A DNA stretch of 64,000 bases from an uncultured Bacteroides sp. (GTDB lineage Bacteria > Bacteroidota > Bacteroidia > Bacteroidales > Bacteroidaceae): contig NZ_OY781099.1 of the NCBI RefSeq assembly GCF_963676325.1, forward strand, positions 3,782,001 through 3,846,000. The letters are read 5' to 3'. Each line of letters begins with the position of its first letter. The stretch's first letter is position 1. Of the stretch, positions 51,068-59,825 are shown one piece after another. Below the pieces are notes generated by a model. That model was not told the origin of the DNA and ran no database searches. It saw only the letters and a list, made by a program, of their open reading frames with translations. A program made the translations under genes and the position numbers.

Positions 51068-51740
51068 TTACTTCTGCCTCAGGAGTTCGTTCCTTACCTT
51101 GAGGTATTATACATGAAACACTTAAATATAGAGGTACCGTATCAACTTCTGCCTGTAAAGTCTTTCCCTTTAATTTAACGACTACATTCTTAGGAACTTC
51201 ACGATTGTATTTTAATCTATATAACACCCCAACATAATATGAGCTATCTATTTTGTTATAATAATTATAACACAACTCTTCTTTTAAATGATTCATATAA
51301 TTACCTAAGCTATCTAGATCTCTAACAGAGCGAACAGTGGGAGTAACATTTTCAACGCACAAAAAACCCAACGGAACGTTTTTATACCTATCAACACCCT
51401 GGAATACTGAGGATATATTCTTATTCTCAAAATCCATAACCTCGATAGATTCCACTTTTTCTGCAATGCCATCTGCAAAAGGTGGAATTATACCCATCCA
51501 CCTTCGTTCTGGATTGCATTCCTTACATTTAAGGGTTAAAAGATAGGTCTTGCTGCCACAAGCAGAATCATCAAGCACAACTTCTCGCATATCTACACTT
51601 TCTATCCTAAAATTGTGATAGTATGTCCAAAAATGGTAATGATACCAGTATCCTATGATTCCACTAATCACAACAATTACAATAAGAACAATTATAATAA
51701 GAACTTTTATAATTGACGATATTATTTTTTTCTTATTCAT
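51027..51740 (-). CDS. Hypothetical membrane-anchored protein
   Basis: 237 residues. One membrane helix near the start (IISSIIKVLIIIVLIVIVVI) after a Lys-rich cap makes the N-terminus cytoplasmic and the bulk periplasmic. The mature part has beta-rich segments (FRIESVDMREVVLDDSACGS; TYLLTLKCKECNPERRWMGI). The CGSK..CKEC cysteines could form disulfides. The family is not recognised. It lies alone, between an IS remnant and a repeat-rich gap. Confidence 0.65.
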   Translation of the reverse strand: MNKKKIISSIIKVLIIIVLIVIVVISGIIGYWYHYHFWTYYHNFRIESVDMREVVLDDSACGSKTYLLTLKCKECNPERRWMGIIPPFADGIAEKVESIEVMDFENKNISSVFQGVDRYKNVPLGFLCVENVTPTVRSVRDLDSLGNYMNHLKEELCYNYYNKIDSSYYVGVLYRLKYNREVPKNVVVKLKGKTLQAEVDTVPLYLSVSCIIPQGKERTPEAEVIRSSWHYDFDYKK

Positions 51741-52089
51741 ATATTATTATTTTCTTTTCACTATATAAAGAGTATAAATATTTGAATTCTCAGAAATAAG
51801 TATTCCACCATTAAAATAATATTCTACATTACTACTACCAGTTGCGTTTGTAATTTAAACATAATGTGCAAATGTACAAAATAAAGAAATATAATACATA
51901 TATCTAGTAAAGATTATTATTATTTGATATTATTGGGACATATTAGTATAAAAGAACTTTGTTGATCAACAAATTCCAAACATAATTTAGGATGCTTAAG
52001 AAATGGCTTGTCTCTTTGTACAAAAATATATAAACAGAATTCCTACATTACAACTTACGCAGACATCTGAAATGAGCAAATAATGCTCG

Positions 52090-52206
52090 AAAAAGTGAGG
52101 GATGACCCATTTTGTGAGGGTACAGTGATGGATAAAAGCTCTACCATCACTCATTAGTTCTTTTATATTCAGCATATTACAACAGAAAGTGAGGGAGTGA
52201 TGGTAG
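52090..52206 (-). repeat. ~120-bp dispersed intergenic repeat, copy 2
   Basis: Read on the minus strand this begins CTACCATCACTCCCTCACTT and ends GGGTCATCCCTCACTTTTT, aligning with 38574-38693. The internal AGTGATGG/CCATCACT hairpin is preserved although its loop differs. It lies in the 646-base gap 51741-52386, in which no gene is seen. Confidence 0.6.
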
Positions 52207-52316
52207 CTTTCTGCTTTACCTTTATAGTTTGCAAAACACAAAGAAAAAACAGAAAATCAGATTCCCTGAAAAACCATTCACCAATCATTCCGGATTTATT
52301 CTCCAATAAAATTCAG

Positions 52317-52351
52317 CCATTCACCAATGGATTTTATTTATTGGTGAATGG
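52317..52351. terminator. Terminator of the DUF58 operon, repeated unit
   Basis: CCATTCACCAAT (52317-52328) pairs with ATTGGTGAATGG (52340-52351). It lies 36 bases past the DUF58 stop on the minus strand. An almost identical hairpin is at 59287-59321, and a partial third copy (CCATTCACCAATCATTCC) begins at 52274. Confidence 0.75.
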
Positions 52352-52386
52352 AATAGCTAAGTTGTCAGCAGTAGAATATTAATCGT

Positions 52387-53697
52387 CTAGATAAGATGGC
52401 GGGATTTAATCTCTAAATACTTATTTATCACGTCGACCGACAACTTATCGGGCGTAGTGAGTAATGAATAAACGGCATGTTGTTTCAGGGTAGAGACCAC
52501 CAACCGTTTCTCGAAAGCAAACTTTTCGGCTATTGTTTGCTGATAATACTCCTCAGTAGTGCCTGGATTCTTCTCTATAAAGGCATTTAGCTCGGCATTC
52601 TCAAAGAAAACAACCAGTACCAGATGCTGACGCGCCAGCTGACGAAGGTAGCTCAACTGCCGTTCCATGCCCACAATACTGTCAAAATTGGTATAGATAA
52701 TCAGAAAACTCCGCTTGCTAACGTGTTTGTTCAGGTGAATGTAGAGCGAAGAGTAGTCACTTTCGCCAAAAGTAGTGGTTTGGTTATACAGATTCTCAAG
52801 TACTTGCTGCATCTGCCCTTCCTTTTTAGAGGCAGGAACAAAGGAGTCAAACTGTTGCTCAAAGGTTATCAGTCCGGCTTTATCGTCCTTATGAATGGCA
52901 ATGTACGAGAGAACCAGTGAAGCGTTAATGGCATAATCGAGCAAAGTCATGCCCTGAAAGGCCGATTGCATCACCCTCCCCTTGTCAATCACATTATATA
53001 TCTGTTGCGACCGCTCGCTTTGAAAGGTATTTACCATTAGCTGATGCCGGCGTGCAGTGGCTTTCCAGTTGATAGTACGGTAATCATCTCCCTTCACATA
53101 CTCCTTTATCTGTTCAAACTCCGTGTGATGTCCTATCTGTCTCACCTTTTTAATCCCAATCTCCGTGAGCTTGTTCGACATCGCCATCAGCTCATATTCA
53201 TGAAGCATCAGGTATGACGGGTAAACTTTCACGGAAGCAGGAGTACCGCAATTATATCTGCGTATCACCAATCCCAAAGAAGTGCTGGCGAAAATGCGGA
53301 TCACTCCGAAAGAGTACTCCCCTCTTTTCACCGGACAGAGGTTATACTCTATCGTTTTACTCTTATTTGCATCCAGACTCAGGTGAAAAGCCACATCGCG
53401 ACGCTGAAAAATGGCGGGAATCTCATCAATCACTTCCAGATTGACGGTGAATGGGTAGTCACTTTCAATATAAATTTTCACCGGATTATCGTCTCCATTA
53501 GAGAAGCGTTCGGCACAAGAGCGCGAACCATTTATTGAGCTTCTCCGGTAAAGCTGCCAGATATCAAAAAGCACCGCCAGAAAAAGGGCGAGCACACCGA
53601 TCTGTGCCACAAGGAGCAGACTTGTAACCATATAGCCCGTTCCCAATAGCAGAATAAGGACAATGCAAAACAGATAAAACCTCTTAGTCAGAAACAT
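52387..53697 (-). CDS. DUF58-domain protein
   Basis: 436 residues. Two N-terminal membrane helices (FYLFCIVLILLLGTGYMVTS; LLLVAQIGVLALFLAVLFD) precede a beta-rich region and then the DUF58 core VKGDDYRTINWKATARRHQL. A von Willebrand-like segment follows. DUF58 proteins accompany MoxR ATPases in envelope stress or complex assembly. The gene follows MoxR by 6 bases, last of its operon. Confidence 0.85.
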   Translation of the reverse strand: MFLTKRFYLFCIVLILLLGTGYMVTSLLLVAQIGVLALFLAVLFDIWQLYRRSSINGSRSCAERFSNGDDNPVKIYIESDYPFTVNLEVIDEIPAIFQRRDVAFHLSLDANKSKTIEYNLCPVKRGEYSFGVIRIFASTSLGLVIRRYNCGTPASVKVYPSYLMLHEYELMAMSNKLTEIGIKKVRQIGHHTEFEQIKEYVKGDDYRTINWKATARRHQLMVNTFQSERSQQIYNVIDKGRVMQSAFQGMTLLDYAINASLVLSYIAIHKDDKAGLITFEQQFDSFVPASKKEGQMQQVLENLYNQTTTFGESDYSSLYIHLNKHVSKRSFLIIYTNFDSIVGMERQLSYLRQLARQHLVLVVFFENAELNAFIEKNPGTTEEYYQQTIAEKFAFEKRLVVSTLKQHAVYSLLTTPDKLSVDVINKYLEIKSRHLI

Positions 53698-53703
53698 AAG
53701 CTT

Positions 53704-54675
53704 TTATTTCGGGACTTCCACTTTATCAATCAATCTCCGGGTAACCTTTATGGCAGAGTAGCCTTCCATTTCAGCCTCAGCAGTAAGCAAAAGACGGTGA
53801 TGCAGTACCGGAACGGCCACAAACTTAATATCCTCAGGCGTTACAAAATCTCTTCCCTGCAATATGGCGAAAGCCTTTGCCGCCTGAAGCAGGCAAACAG
53901 AAGCACGGGGAGAAGCTCCCAGATAAACAGATTTGCTGGTTCTTGTCTGCTGAATAATCAATGCTATATAGCGAAGCAGTGTGGCATCCACATATACTTT
54001 TCGCACCAGATTCCTTAATGACAGCAACTCTTCTTTCTTCAGCACAGGCTTCACGCTACGCAATTTCACAAAGTCGGCTTGCTGATGATGCCTTTCAAGA
54101 ATGGCCACTTCTTCTTCCAAAGAGGGATAATCAAGCGTAACCTTCATCAGGAATCTATCAATCTGTGCTTCGGGAAGTTTATACGTTCCCTCCTGCTCCA
54201 CCGGATTCTGGGTGGCTAGAATAGTATAAAGATCGCCCATCTGAAAGGTCTTTCCGTCAATGGTAATCTGGCGTTCTTCCATCACCTCAAAGAGAGCCGA
54301 CTGAGTTTTTGCCGGAGCACGGTTTATCTCATCCACAAGAATCACATCGCCAAAAAGCGGTCCGCGGTGAAAGTCGAAGGTGTTTGTCTGCATATTAAAG
54401 ACAGTTGTTCCCAGCACATCCGAAGGCATTAAATCCGGAGTAAACTGAATGCGTGAGAAGTCGGCGTCAATTAATTTTGCAACAAGTTTCGCCAGTAATG
54501 TTTTGGCAACTCCGGGCACTCCTTCTATAAGAACATGTCCGTTTGCAAGTATAGTGGTAAGAATTAAGTCCACAGCCCTGTCCTGCCCCACAATAGTCTC
54601 CGCAATGCAGCTTTTAAGTTCACGAATCTTCTCCGAAAACTCAGTCAAGTCTATCCTGCTCGTTGTTTCTTCCAT
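53704..54675 (-). CDS. MoxR-family AAA+ ATPase
   Basis: 323 residues. Walker A EGVPGVAKTLLAKLV, Walker B ILVDEINRAPAKTQSALFEV, sensor LATQNPVEQEGTYKLPEAQ and the C-terminal lid are intact. MoxR proteins act as chaperones with von Willebrand-type or DUF58 partners at the membrane. The gene order with DUF58 downstream and DUF4350/DUF4129 upstream is standard for Bacteroidetes. Confidence 0.9.
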   Translation of the reverse strand: MEETTSRIDLTEFSEKIRELKSCIAETIVGQDRAVDLILTTILANGHVLIEGVPGVAKTLLAKLVAKLIDADFSRIQFTPDLMPSDVLGTTVFNMQTNTFDFHRGPLFGDVILVDEINRAPAKTQSALFEVMEERQITIDGKTFQMGDLYTILATQNPVEQEGTYKLPEAQIDRFLMKVTLDYPSLEEEVAILERHHQQADFVKLRSVKPVLKKEELLSLRNLVRKVYVDATLLRYIALIIQQTRTSKSVYLGASPRASVCLLQAAKAFAILQGRDFVTPEDIKFVAVPVLHHRLLLTAEAEMEGYSAIKVTRRLIDKVEVPK

Positions 54676-54681
54676 AATCTG

Positions 54682-55968
54682 TTATTTATAGGAATTAGTT
54701 ATAATTTCATTCATTCGGTCAATATAATCTTTCAAGGTCTTTTCATCAATAGACGTTTCATAGTCCAGAAGCTCCAGATCTCTCAGCATTCTGTAAATCT
54801 TTTCGGCCTCCATTCCTGTTTTGTTGGATAGTCTCTGACAAAGATCCATCGTTAGTTCCTCCTCTTCAATATCAATGTTAGTCTCCTTTTTGAGTGTCAT
54901 TGCAAAATACACCTGCTTTTTACGCAACAGTCCAAGGTGATCTTTCTTCTGATAATACAATGTACCTATCAGCTTAACAAAGTCAAGAGTGGCATTCACC
55001 GGAGGTTCTATCACAGGAATAACCCGTTGCCGCCTTTTTGCAGTGAAGCGCATGAAAAGAATCAGGGCAAACATGGCTAAGTAAAGGCTCCATCTCAAAG
55101 GAGGCTGACTTAAGAAATAGCGAAGTGGTGATTCTTTTTCCCCACGATTGGTGCCAGAAGCATCGTAACGCATCAAAGGCATTCCTTTCATGTGGGAAAG
55201 CAGACTAAATACATAACCGGCATTCCCCTGATCCAGCATCCCGTAATTGGTAAATAACAAGGGAGTTGAGACCAGAAACAGCTCTCCTTTTCCAATCTTC
55301 TTACTAAAAGCAACCGGGAATCCCTCATTGTTCTTTGCCAGAACGGTAGAAGGTATCCTGGAAATCCAGGTATGTTTCCTTTTATCTTTCGATTCATCCT
55401 TCAGCTTTGGTTCAGCAGGGCTGACTTGTGAGAAATAGTCCGTGCATAGTTGGGGATAAAATCTGAAAACCTTGCGAGACAAAGTTGAGTTACACAGAAA
55501 CAATGGTACTCTTTGCTTTATCTGTCGCGTCATCGCCTTTAAGTCATTGTCACTTAAAAAGGAATTATGAGCAGTTATTCGCAATGAGTCTATTAAATGA
55601 GGCGAAAAAGTGGAAGATACAAACATAACCTTGTTCCCCTTTCTCAGAAGACTGATCATTGACCGGAATTGCAATGAGTCCATAAAAGCATAATCTGCCA
55701 AAACTAAAATAGCCTTCGGCTTGCCCGTTGAGTCATTATTCAGCTGATAGAAGGTCTTATCTGAAAGTGAATAGTTTCCTTTCAGGGAAGAAGACAACAC
55801 ATCGTCAAAGACAAAGCATCCAAAAGGCTCTTTGTCGTTTTTGCTGAAAGTGGCATTCCACGAAAATTCCTTGGTAAAGCTTTGTTCCAAAAGAAACATT
55901 CCAAAAATAAGGAGCAGAATAAAAACAATAAATTTAAGATTGCCTTTCACCGTTCTCCTCCTTTCCAT
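54682..55968 (-). CDS. DUF4350-domain membrane protein
   Basis: 428 residues with an N-terminal helix (FIVFILLLIFGMFLLEQSF) and a second near residue 290 (RWSLYLAMFALILFMRF). The part between is periplasmic and includes a Rossmann-like segment (KAILVLADYAFMDSLQF). It overlaps the DUF4129 gene by 22 bases and is followed by moxR after 6 bases, so it is an integral component of this complex. Function unknown. Confidence 0.8.
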   Translation of the reverse strand: MERRRTVKGNLKFIVFILLLIFGMFLLEQSFTKEFSWNATFSKNDKEPFGCFVFDDVLSSSLKGNYSLSDKTFYQLNNDSTGKPKAILVLADYAFMDSLQFRSMISLLRKGNKVMFVSSTFSPHLIDSLRITAHNSFLSDNDLKAMTRQIKQRVPLFLCNSTLSRKVFRFYPQLCTDYFSQVSPAEPKLKDESKDKRKHTWISRIPSTVLAKNNEGFPVAFSKKIGKGELFLVSTPLLFTNYGMLDQGNAGYVFSLLSHMKGMPLMRYDASGTNRGEKESPLRYFLSQPPLRWSLYLAMFALILFMRFTAKRRQRVIPVIEPPVNATLDFVKLIGTLYYQKKDHLGLLRKKQVYFAMTLKKETNIDIEEEELTMDLCQRLSNKTGMEAEKIYRMLRDLELLDYETSIDEKTLKDYIDRMNEIITNSYK

Positions 55969-56564
55969 ATTACCTGCTGCAGACTTCTAACCGTTTGATA
56001 AGTAGATTCCGTTGCTTCAAAATTTCCATAACGAACCATCAGGAAACGGTTGGTCAGATGACGGAATTCCTCGCTCACCTCTTTGCGTTTCATTTCATAC
56101 AAATACTCGGTCGGTGTTTTATATGTCTGCCAGTCTATGTATTTGTAGTCGGACAGATACTTTAATGTCTGCAAATAAACCAGCCTTACTGCCAGTTGAT
56201 AATCATTTCGGCTCACAGCATTGTTTATTTCACTGTTAAAGTCAACCCCGTAAATGGTTTCTTCCTCCACGTTATATTTCAAAGGCTTCTTCTCTCTGTA
56301 AAAAAGTTCGGGCCTTTTTTTATAAACAAAGAAGATTAACAGCAAAATGAGCAGAACAAAAACTACAACCAATATTGTTCCGGAATACTTCTCAGCAATT
56401 GCATTTCCAAAGAGGTGCTGAATCAGCTCACGGAACCAGTTTACAATTATATCGTATAAACTAAAATTCCGGTGAACCAATTGTGAGTTATAATCAAAAT
56501 GACTATTTGCCTGATAGCGTGCTATCTTTGCAGTATCATAGAACAAAGTATCCGTAGTGTGCAT
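55947..56564 (-). CDS. DUF4129-domain membrane protein
   Basis: 205 residues. One membrane helix (GTILVVVFVLLILLLIFFVY) is followed by a cytoplasmic helical domain (NDYQLAVRLVYLQTLKYLSD) typical of DUF4129. It is translated with 22-base overlap with the DUF4350 gene. Role unknown; genes like this usually sit in MoxR operons, also those including transglutaminase-like proteins. Confidence 0.8.
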   Translation of the reverse strand: MHTTDTLFYDTAKIARYQANSHFDYNSQLVHRNFSLYDIIVNWFRELIQHLFGNAIAEKYSGTILVVVFVLLILLLIFFVYKKRPELFYREKKPLKYNVEEETIYGVDFNSEINNAVSRNDYQLAVRLVYLQTLKYLSDYKYIDWQTYKTPTEYLYEMKRKEVSEEFRHLTNRFLMVRYGNFEATESTYQTVRSLQQVIWKGGER

Positions 56565-56571
56565 CTAATAA

Positions 56572-57504
56572 TTATAATTGCTCAAAATTATCAATGTCAT
56601 CATTTACAGATACCGAGTCTTTGGCCTCCAATGCACTGAAATAGTGAAAAGCTGCACCAACAAAAATGAATATTCCGGCAAGATAAGCGCCAAAAGCCTG
56701 AAGAGCAGCAAGGACATAGGTAACAAAATCCATCCAGACTGAGTTTGATGTCGCTACTCCACCGCTTACCTGACTCATTATTTTACTTACAAAGAAAACA
56801 ATGTACCAAGGCAAAAGAGTAACTGTCTTTATTATACTGCTAACTATACCTAAAACAAGAATCAGCAAAAACAGAGAACCCCAGGTAGGAAATCCCAATC
56901 TAAAAGATTCCTTCAGCGCATTATTCGTGCCGCTTCCTTCACCTAATATATAAGCCGGGAATATAAGTGTCAAAGGAATAATCAAAGCTACCGTTCCCGG
57001 AATAATTAAAATCAGCAGATAAGGGAATAAATAGGCCAGAGAACCTACTATTGCCAAATATCCGATGGATATAAACATAACATATACCATCAAAATAAAG
57101 CATTGCTTCATGAATGATATAAAATTATCCTTGATATCAGCCAGAGGATACTTTTCTGACGTTTCACTATTCTGATATTTCTGCATCACAGTATATACAA
57201 TGGCAGCAAGAAGACTATGACCAACCGCATAGAAGAGCGCCAATAAAATGTAGTTTATAACAATAGTAGGACTATACCCCCATAAGGAAGCTGCAGTAGT
57301 AGGAGGATACATTGCAGCATCTACCGCAGCAGAGGTAAAGTTGTTCATAAATACTCCCTGCACTATTGACAAAGGCAGCAAAACGTATAAACACAACTTC
57401 ACGATGGGCTTCCAATTGTCTTTTAAAAAGTCGAATGTAGCCGTTATATTTTCTCCTAGAGTTCTTTTCTGATAAAAATTAATCTTTTGTTTCCGATAGT
57501 TCAT
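56572..57504 (-). CDS. Polytopic membrane protein of the MoxR operon
   Basis: 310 residues from the ATG at 57504 (MNYRKQKINFYQKRTLGENI), preferred over an upstream start that overlaps the SpoIIM gene deeply. Six or so membrane helices (LCLYVLLPLSIVQGVF; TVALIIPLTLIFPAYIL; ILVLGIVSSIIKTVTLL). No recognised transport signature. The ATG still overlaps the previous gene by 26 bases. Likely part of an integral membrane complex with the SpoIIM-like protein. Confidence 0.75.
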   Translation of the reverse strand: MNYRKQKINFYQKRTLGENITATFDFLKDNWKPIVKLCLYVLLPLSIVQGVFMNNFTSAAVDAAMYPPTTAASLWGYSPTIVINYILLALFYAVGHSLLAAIVYTVMQKYQNSETSEKYPLADIKDNFISFMKQCFILMVYVMFISIGYLAIVGSLAYLFPYLLILIIPGTVALIIPLTLIFPAYILGEGSGTNNALKESFRLGFPTWGSLFLLILVLGIVSSIIKTVTLLPWYIVFFVSKIMSQVSGGVATSNSVWMDFVTYVLAALQAFGAYLAGIFIFVGAAFHYFSALEAKDSVSVNDDIDNFEQL

Positions 57505-58447
57505 AACGTAATGTTTTTGGTAAATAGAGATAATAATAGAGAACAAATATGAGTGAAAGCAGGATAATTCCTAACCTTAGTAAATCGGGAAGATGAGTGT
57601 GACGCGTGATAAACGATTCAAGGAAACCCGCAATAACAAAGATTGGCAGAGTACCAATTACTATTTTCAGGCCCCGCTTTGCTCCTTTCATAAAAGCCAC
57701 TTTGCGGGAATAAGTGCCCGGGAACAACCAGCCATTTCCAAGAGTGAGCCCCGCAGCGCCGGCCACAATGATGGCTGATATTTCTAATGTTCCATGAATC
57801 CAGACTGCCAGCATAGACTCTCCCAGCAGCCCTTGCTGATAAAAGAATGCCTGAAATGCTCCAAGCATAACGCCATTCTGGAACAAGAGATATCCTGAAC
57901 CAAATCCGGTTAATAAACCCATAGCAAAGATATACAGCGAGACACCTATATTATTTAATGTGATTCCCAAAAACATAGGAAATTCCGGCGATCCGTTATA
58001 AACAGCCATGGGAGCCCCGTTCTTAATATTATTCAAAGTCATGTCCACATAGCCATCGCCCAGAATCAGGCGAATAAAAGTATCATCGTTCATGGTTGAA
58101 ACAACGCCAACAAATACACTTATTGCAAAAATCAGAAAAGAATAGAACAATTCCTTTCGTGAATTGAGCATTACAAGAGGAATCTCTTTAGTCCAGAACG
58201 TAATGATACGGGATCTTTTTTCCTTCTTGTTTTTGTAAATGGAGTTGTGAAGTGCGAAAGCCAGATTATTCAGATAGATAGTTATCCGCGAAGTGGGATA
58301 ATGACTCTGGGAAAATGACAAATCGGATGTTATGTCTGTGTAAGTCGTTGCAAGGTGATCAGGATCAATATCTTCTGCCTGTTCAACAACCTTTTCAACT
58401 TCTTTCCACTTTTCTATATTCTGTCGTATAAAAGAGACTTCTTTCAT
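57479..58447 (-). CDS. SpoIIM-like (stage II sporulation M family) membrane protein
   Basis: 322 residues, five to six membrane helices. Soluble N-terminus (MKEVSFIRQNIEKWKEVEKV), then LNNIGVSLYIFAMGLLTGFG and LAVWIHGTLEISAIIVAGAAG, which carry the conserved HGxxE of the SpoIIM/DUF95 family. Members outside sporulators form membrane complexes with MoxR and RDD proteins. First gene of its operon, divergent from the RDD gene. Confidence 0.85.
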   Translation of the reverse strand: MKEVSFIRQNIEKWKEVEKVVEQAEDIDPDHLATTYTDITSDLSFSQSHYPTSRITIYLNNLAFALHNSIYKNKKEKRSRIITFWTKEIPLVMLNSRKELFYSFLIFAISVFVGVVSTMNDDTFIRLILGDGYVDMTLNNIKNGAPMAVYNGSPEFPMFLGITLNNIGVSLYIFAMGLLTGFGSGYLLFQNGVMLGAFQAFFYQQGLLGESMLAVWIHGTLEISAIIVAGAAGLTLGNGWLFPGTYSRKVAFMKGAKRGLKIVIGTLPIFVIAGFLESFITRHTHLPDLLRLGIILLSLIFVLYYYLYLPKTLRYELSETKD

Positions 58448-58508
58448 CCGTTTTAATTGTCTTTTTAAATTATTAGATATCTATGATAACAAAAGTAATT
58501 ATAAATTA

Positions 58509-58516
58509 TATATTTG
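58509..58516 (+). promoter_or_regulatory. Bacteroides -7 box for the RDD gene
   Basis: TATATTTG, 31 bases before the ATG at 58547. It rules out the TTG at 58514 as start, since that codon lies inside the promoter. Confidence 0.6.
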
Positions 58517-58546
58517 CAACTTAATTATCAAAGTTTTTCGGACAAC

Positions 58547-59278
58547 ATGGCAAATACAACAATTATTACAGGACAATACGTTCGGATAAACCAGACTTCT
58601 GCAAGTGTGGGCGAAAGAATCATTGCCCGACTCATAGATATGGTAATCATTATCATTTATCTGTTTGCCACCATCTCGTTTTTTACGAGTATTCATTTTT
58701 TTAATAAAATCAATGGTTCATTTGAAATATTCTTTCTCTTGCTGGTTTATCTGCCTGTTTTTTGTTACTCATTGCTGTTCGAAGTGTTCAACCACGGCCA
58801 GTCTATCGGGAAAATGGTTATGAACATACGGGTTGTTATGGCAGACGGCACTACTCCTACCTTTGGGGCTTATTTGTTACGCTGGTTGCTCTACCTGATA
58901 GACTTCACAATTACCGGAGGATTAGGCGTTATTTTCATTTTGCTGACCAGGAATAGTCAGCGAATTGGCGATCTGGCAGCAGGAACCATGGTGATAAAGC
59001 AAAATGATTACCGCAAGATTCAGGTCAGCCTGGATGAATATTCTCATCTGGAAGCTAATTACCATCCGGTATTTCCGCAGGCAGGCGACTTGTCTCTGGA
59101 ACAAATCAACGTAATAGAGAAGGCGCTTGGTGTGAACGGAAAGGACAGATACAATTACATAGGCCAGTTAAGTGGCAAGATTAAGGAATTACTGGGTGTA
59201 AACACCCAAATGAGTGATGAGAAGTTCCTTGAAACACTGATAAAAGATTACCAGTACTACGCTTATGCAGACATATAA
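58547..59278 (+). CDS. RDD-family membrane protein
   Basis: 243 residues from the ATG at 58547 (MANTTIITGQYVRINQTSAS). RIIARLIDMVIIIIYLFAT has the signature Arg and Asp-Asp-like polar residues; three membrane helices follow, with GQSIGKMVMNIRVV in between, and a soluble C-terminal tail (~90 residues). RDD proteins may transport ions or anchor complexes. Its divergent partner operon encodes the SpoIIM and MoxR components, so they probably work together. Confidence 0.85.
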   Translation: MANTTIITGQYVRINQTSASVGERIIARLIDMVIIIIYLFATISFFTSIHFFNKINGSFEIFFLLLVYLPVFCYSLLFEVFNHGQSIGKMVMNIRVVMADGTTPTFGAYLLRWLLYLIDFTITGGLGVIFILLTRNSQRIGDLAAGTMVIKQNDYRKIQVSLDEYSHLEANYHPVFPQAGDLSLEQINVIEKALGVNGKDRYNYIGQLSGKIKELLGVNTQMSDEKFLETLIKDYQYYAYADI

Positions 59279-59286
59279 AAAATCAG

Positions 59287-59321
59287 CCATTCACCAATGG
59301 ATTTAATTTATTGGTGAATGG
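59287..59321. terminator. Bidirectional terminator, repeated unit
   Basis: Same hairpin as 52317-52351: CCATTCACCAAT (59287-59298) and ATTGGTGAATGG (59310-59321), loop differing at one base. It lies between the convergent RDD gene and tsaE. Flanking bases (AATCAGC left) are also shared, so the copies are homologous. Confidence 0.75.
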
Positions 59322-59399
59322 TTTCCGAAGATGTAGCCTATGGATTTAGATAAATAAGCAACATCAATGCGGTGAAAAGGCAGAGCATACTTTTATTGA

Positions 59400-59810
59400 T
59401 TAGCAAGAAACCAGACGAGTGCCGTCTTCCTGTTCCTCAATGGTCACTTTTACACAATCAAACGGCAAAAGATCATTAATCAGTTCCGGCCATTCAATGA
59501 AGCATAGCGCGCCACAGTAGAAATAATCCTCGTATCCAAAATCAAAAGCCTCTTCAACCTTGTTGATTCGATAGAAATCAAAGTGATAAATAAGCTCACC
59601 ACTTGCCGAGCGATACTCATTGATGATAGAAAATGACGGAGAGTTTATCACGTCAGTCACACCCAGACATTCACAAATTGCTTTGATGAAAGTTGTTTTT
59701 CCGGCTCCCATTTTTCCATAAAAAGCAAAAACCGTACGGTCGCCCATCGCTGCTATAAATTCACGGGCAGCGTCATGGATATTGTCTAAAGAATTAATTT
59801 TAATTTCCAT
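59400..59810 (-). CDS. tsaE: tRNA t6A synthesis ATPase TsaE
   Basis: 136 residues. Walker A FYGKMGAGKTTFIKAI, then SPSFSIINEY and FDFYRINKVEEAFDFG, LCFIEWPEL (Walker B) are the TsaE signatures. It acts with TsaD and TsaB in N6-threonylcarbamoyl-adenosine formation at tRNA position 37. It is last in an operon with porX and porW, 15 bases downstream of porX. Confidence 0.92.
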   Translation of the reverse strand: MEIKINSLDNIHDAAREFIAAMGDRTVFAFYGKMGAGKTTFIKAICECLGVTDVINSPSFSIINEYRSASGELIYHFDFYRINKVEEAFDFGYEDYFYCGALCFIEWPELINDLLPFDCVKVTIEEQEDGTRLVSC

Positions 59811-59825
59811 ATATATAAAGTTCTA

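Noticed and set aside
58514..58546. TTG start for the RDD protein giving 11 extra residues
   Set aside because: This codon overlaps the TATATTTG -7 box, so it cannot be in the mRNA; the ATG at 58547 fits.
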